Source of the DNA: Thermococcus indicus
GTDB lineage: Archaea; Methanobacteriota_B; Thermococci; Thermococcales; Thermococcaceae
Length of the DNA stretch: 64,000 nt
NCBI RefSeq assembly: GCF_006274605.1
Contig: NZ_CP040846.1
Coordinates: 1,309,041 to 1,373,040 of the forward strand
Direction: 5' to 3'
Below the pieces are notes generated by a model. The model was given only the letters and a program-made list of their open reading frames with translations. It was not told the DNA's origin and ran no database searches. Positions within the stretch are counted from its first letter, which is position 1. Every line of letters begins with the position of its first letter. The position numbers and the translations under genes were made by a program. Shown in pieces: positions 61,634 through 64,000 of the stretch.

Positions 61634-63084
61634 TCAACCCCCTCCTCAACAACCTTTCTGTAGGTCTCGACGCTCCTTCTGCGGGGGATCCTCTCCCTGG
61701 TTATCAGGTCCACCTCGTAGAGGCCGAAGCGAATCTTGAAGCCCATTGCCCACTCGTAGTTATCCGTGAGCGCCCAGTGGAAGTAGCCCCTCACGTCTAT
61801 TCCGTTCTCGATGAGTTTCCTCACTTCCCTCACGTGTTCCTCTATGTACCTCGGCCTGAGGACGTCCTTCGAATCAGCCACGCCGTTCTCGGTTATGTAA
61901 ACCGGCCTTCCGTACCCGGCTGCCTCAGCCGTCGAGTCGTACAGTCCCCCGGGGTAAACCTCCCAGCCGAAGTCGCTCGTCGGGTTGTTGTCGGGGGAAA
62001 CGCTCTTTGGCTCGCCGGAGTAGCCGTAGCCCTCAACGCCGACGAAGCTCACCATCGGCAGCTCCTCAAATTTCGGCTCGACCCACCTCACGACTTCCCT
62101 CGTGTAGTAGTTGTTCCCTATCCAGTCGTTCCTCTCAAGGTGTGGAATCCTGGTCGGGTTGAAGTCGAGCTCCAAATCGACCCTCCCCCTGTTGAGGGCC
62201 TCTAGGAAGAGCCTGTTGTGGAAGTAGTCGTAGTTCTCGGCCGCTTTTATGTCCCGCTCGTCTTTGGGGTTCAGGGGGTAGGCGGGTATTATGTTCAGGA
62301 TTATCCCCACCGGAGCCTTTGTGTGCTCCTTTATGGCCTCGTAGGCCCTCGCGTGGGCGATCATCTGGTTGATGATGACCCGCTTTGCAGCCTTGGGGTT
62401 GAGTATTCCCGGTGGCCAGCCGACGTATGGAGCGAGGTAGCCGAGCTCGACGGTAACCATCGGTTCGTCGAAGGTCGCCCAGAAATCGACGAGCTCCCCG
62501 AACTTCCAGGCCGAATAGGCCGAGAACTTGACGAACTCGACCACGTTCCTCTCGTCCACCCAGCCCCTCGCTCTACTGCCCTCGAAGTCGCTCCTCGTCC
62601 AGAGGGGGTCGTGAACCCATACCGGCAGGGTCTGGTGGTTCAGCGTCACGAAGGTGGTAAAGCCAAGCTTCTTCAGGTTCCTGAGGACGGCCGAGTAGTG
62701 CTCCACCTCGCGCCTGTTGGCCAGGGCGTCGAGCTCCTCAAGGGCTTCCTTTGTGACCTTCACGCGCTTTATCAGTCCGTAGGAGTCCCTCTCGACTTTG
62801 ACCTTAACGCCCCACGTCGGGCAGGGGAAGATTCTGCTCCACTCTATCGTGAGTTGGTAAGCATTCAGGCCGAGGTCCTTAGCCAGGCGGTGGTCTATCT
62901 CGTAGAGCTCGTAGTTGTTTATGCCCTCCTCGGGCAGATCGCCGCTCACAAGGTCGTTCTTTATGTTGAATGGGTCGCGGACCCAGTGCCACCAGTCGGT
63001 TCTGGCGTCTACGTTCCTCCGGTATAGATCACCCATCTCGAACTGAAATGCCGACTGAACGACGCCCCAGTGAAAACTGACCAT
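61630..63084 (-). CDS. GH1 beta-glycosidase (BmnA-like beta-mannosidase or beta-glucosidase)
   Basis: 484 residues from the ATG at 63084, with GGAGAGGTGG upstream. GH1 TIM barrel: FHWGVVQSAFQFEMGDLYRRN, NAYQLTIEWSRIFP, VTLNHQTLPVWVHDP, the acid/base Glu in WATFDEPMVTVELGYL and the nucleophile Glu in YITENGVAD. The acid/base motif reads TFDEP where most GH1 enzymes have TF/LNEP, so the Asn beside the catalytic Glu is Asp. It resembles P. furiosus BmnA by memory. In this locus it may act on chitosan- or cellobiose-type disaccharides. A vapB gene overlaps its stop. Confidence 0.9.
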   Translation of the reverse strand: MVSFHWGVVQSAFQFEMGDLYRRNVDARTDWWHWVRDPFNIKNDLVSGDLPEEGINNYELYEIDHRLAKDLGLNAYQLTIEWSRIFPCPTWGVKVKVERDSYGLIKRVKVTKEALEELDALANRREVEHYSAVLRNLKKLGFTTFVTLNHQTLPVWVHDPLWTRSDFEGSRARGWVDERNVVEFVKFSAYSAWKFGELVDFWATFDEPMVTVELGYLAPYVGWPPGILNPKAAKRVIINQMIAHARAYEAIKEHTKAPVGIILNIIPAYPLNPKDERDIKAAENYDYFHNRLFLEALNRGRVDLELDFNPTRIPHLERNDWIGNNYYTREVVRWVEPKFEELPMVSFVGVEGYGYSGEPKSVSPDNNPTSDFGWEVYPGGLYDSTAEAAGYGRPVYITENGVADSKDVLRPRYIEEHVREVRKLIENGIDVRGYFHWALTDNYEWAMGFKIRFGLYEVDLITRERIPRRRSVETYRKVVEEGVE

Positions 63085-63114
63085 CAATTCCACCTCTCCA
63101 ATTATAGATTCCAT

Positions 63115-63240
63115 CGTTTTTATAATTTTCCATGTCCTCTGATGTTCATCTGTCCCAGCCAGAACACCCGTGAACCAAGGGGACACGTGAACTTTTGTGT
63201 ACAGCGTAGTGGATATGATGTTCACCAAAAAGCTTATATA
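63115..63240. promoter_or_regulatory. divergent promoter with GTTCAC/GTGAAC half sites
   Basis: Between the GH1 gene and the binding-protein gene lie half sites GTTCAT (63144-63149), GTGAAC (63170-63175), GTGAAC (63187-63192) and GTTCAC (63220-63225). They form two inverted pairs. TATA boxes are at about 63127-63117 (minus, ATTATAAAAACG) and 63233-63240 (plus, CTTATATAG). A shared local regulator binding here is inferred. Confidence 0.5.
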
Positions 63241-63291
63241 GATTCCACCCATGTTATAAAATTGACATTGTTTATAATGAGGTGGGAAACT

Positions 63292-64000
63292 ATGAAAAGG
63301 TACCTCGCCCTTGCCGTGGTGGCTCTTCTGCTTGGTAGTTTAGCGGGCTTTGCCAGCGCCGCCGAGGAGAAGGGTCCGGCTAACTTCGGCAACTATTACA
63401 ACGCTCAGGCCAACGAGCTCCTTAGGGCCCTTGCCACCACCTCCGATGAGAACAAGCAGGTTGAGTACCTGAAGGAGCTTACCAAAATATGGCTCCAGGA
63501 CGTTCCGGCCGTTCCCGTCTACACCGGTACCGTCTTCTACGAGGCCAGCACCAAGTACTGGAAGGGCTGGCCCAACGAGAAGAATCCCTACGGCGTTCCG
63601 ATATTCTGGGCCGGCTTTGGAACCTGGGGTACGGCCCTTGCCCTCCTCGGAGTCAAACCAACCGGGGTCCAGGACGATACCGGTGGCGACTTCCCGAGGC
63701 ACGAGACCATATACACCGCCAACAGCGCTCCCCCGACCAGCGCCAACCCCTTCCAGGGCGGCAACATCATAGGCATCGATGGCCTCGTCTTCGAGCCGCT
63801 CTTCATGCTCAACTTCATGACCACCGAGCTGAAGCCCTGGCTGGCTGAGAGCGGGACTTGGATCAGTGACAACACCTTCGAGGTCAAGCTCCGCGATGCC
63901 ACTTGGCAGGACGGCCAGCCGCTGACGGCGGAGGACGTCGAGTTCTCCTTCGAGTACTACGAGAAGCTCGGCCTCAAGGACTGGAGTGCCGTAGGGCTTA
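63292..64000 (+). CDS. family 5 substrate-binding protein, partial, permuted N-terminus
   Basis: 236 codons are visible; the gene runs past the window end. Residues 1-23 are a signal peptide (YLALAVVALLLGSLAGFASAA). The mature start (NFGNYYNAQANELLRALATTSDENKQVEYLKELTKIWLQDVPAVPVYTG, GWPNEKNPYGVP) is what normally stands at the C-terminus of family 5 proteins. Only after about residue 140 comes the usual N-terminal part (TIYTANSAPPTSANPF, LKPWLAES, TFEVKLRDATWQDGQPLTAEDVEFSFEYY). GAGGTGGGAA precedes the ATG at 63292. It faces the GH1 gene and lies near dac, so chito- or cello-oligosaccharides are the likely ligands (CbtA-like), by inference. Confidence 0.85.
   Translation, partial: MKRYLALAVVALLLGSLAGFASAAEEKGPANFGNYYNAQANELLRALATTSDENKQVEYLKELTKIWLQDVPAVPVYTGTVFYEASTKYWKGWPNEKNPYGVPIFWAGFGTWGTALALLGVKPTGVQDDTGGDFPRHETIYTANSAPPTSANPFQGGNIIGIDGLVFEPLFMLNFMTTELKPWLAESGTWISDNTFEVKLRDATWQDGQPLTAEDVEFSFEYYEKLGLKDWSAVGL

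Overview
The window reads as a chromosomal segment of a hyperthermophilic archaeon of the genus Thermococcus. The support is archaeal information-processing genes (endonuclease Nob1, ribosomal protein L37e, an LSm protein, archaeal GlyRS), sn-glycerol-1-phosphate dehydrogenase for archaeal lipids, a class II GAPDH, a SerK-like serine kinase, a diacetylchitobiose deacetylase, BRE/TATA promoters, GGTG-type ribosome binding sites, tightly overlapping operons and a CRISPR repeat ending in ATTGAAAG. The GC-rich coding regions fit Thermococcus better than Pyrococcus. All gene names come from reading the translated sequence; no database was consulted.

Layout. 1-1.9 kb: an Lrp-type regulator, a UbiX flavin prenyltransferase and a diadenylate cyclase. 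1.9-7.9 kb: a leader and a very long CRISPR array (81 good repeats plus 2 decayed ones by manual count) with no cas gene in the window. 8-10.9 kb: a DNA glycosylase operon followed by a three-palindrome operator and a winged-helix/nucleotidyltransferase/HEPN fusion gene with a ribbon-helix-helix-like partner, then a C/D box sRNA. 11-18 kb: Nob1, a 5-oxoprolinase operon (pxpA, a 43-residue ORF, pxpB, pxpC), UPF0179, G1P dehydrogenase, a DUF63/inositol-phosphatase/rhomboid operon and an intron-containing tRNA-Met. 18-23.4 kb: DUF763, SerK, a C/D box sRNA whose D' guide matches the 5' end of archaeal 16S rRNA, a DUF835 protein, a HAD hydrolase and a three-gene operon ending in a frameshifted metallo-beta-lactamase-fold gene. 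23.6-27 kb: a four-gene zinc-ribbon/SPFH membrane operon.

27-43 kb: a membrane-anchored substrate-binding protein with permuted domain order, a decayed stretch, an AbrB/PIN toxin-antitoxin pair, an M42 peptidase, an AEC carrier, a giant RND-type exporter with its divergent PadR regulator, an ArsR/membrane-protein/Toastrack operon, two tandem MFS transporters and a cobalamin adenosyltransferase. 43-52 kb: a secreted OB-fold protein, an aIF2B-like protein behind a truncated PIN/antitoxin pair, a CinA-like protein, GAPDH with a sugar-control palindrome, an ATPase/nuclease-like protein, UPF0235, a DUF402 protein and a MntA/HepT pair. 52-64 kb: GlyRS, a secreted pullulan hydrolase with a sugar-control palindrome, LSm-L37e, a MATE exporter, two VapBC pairs, a ferritin-VIT1 fusion and a chito/beta-glycoside locus (dac, GH1 glycosidase and the start of a permuted substrate-binding protein cut by the window end).

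Themes. Toxin-antitoxin type modules are dense (six plus a possible remnant). Several regulator genes sit beside readable palindromic operators. The carbohydrate genes carry Thermococcales-glycolytic-motif-like palindromes placed upstream of TATA for GAPDH and downstream of TATA for the pullulan hydrolase. The least explained parts are the wHTH-MNT-HEPN module with its 22-bp-phased operator, the zinc-ribbon/SPFH operon, the permuted solute-binding proteins and the region 29.5-30.2 kb.
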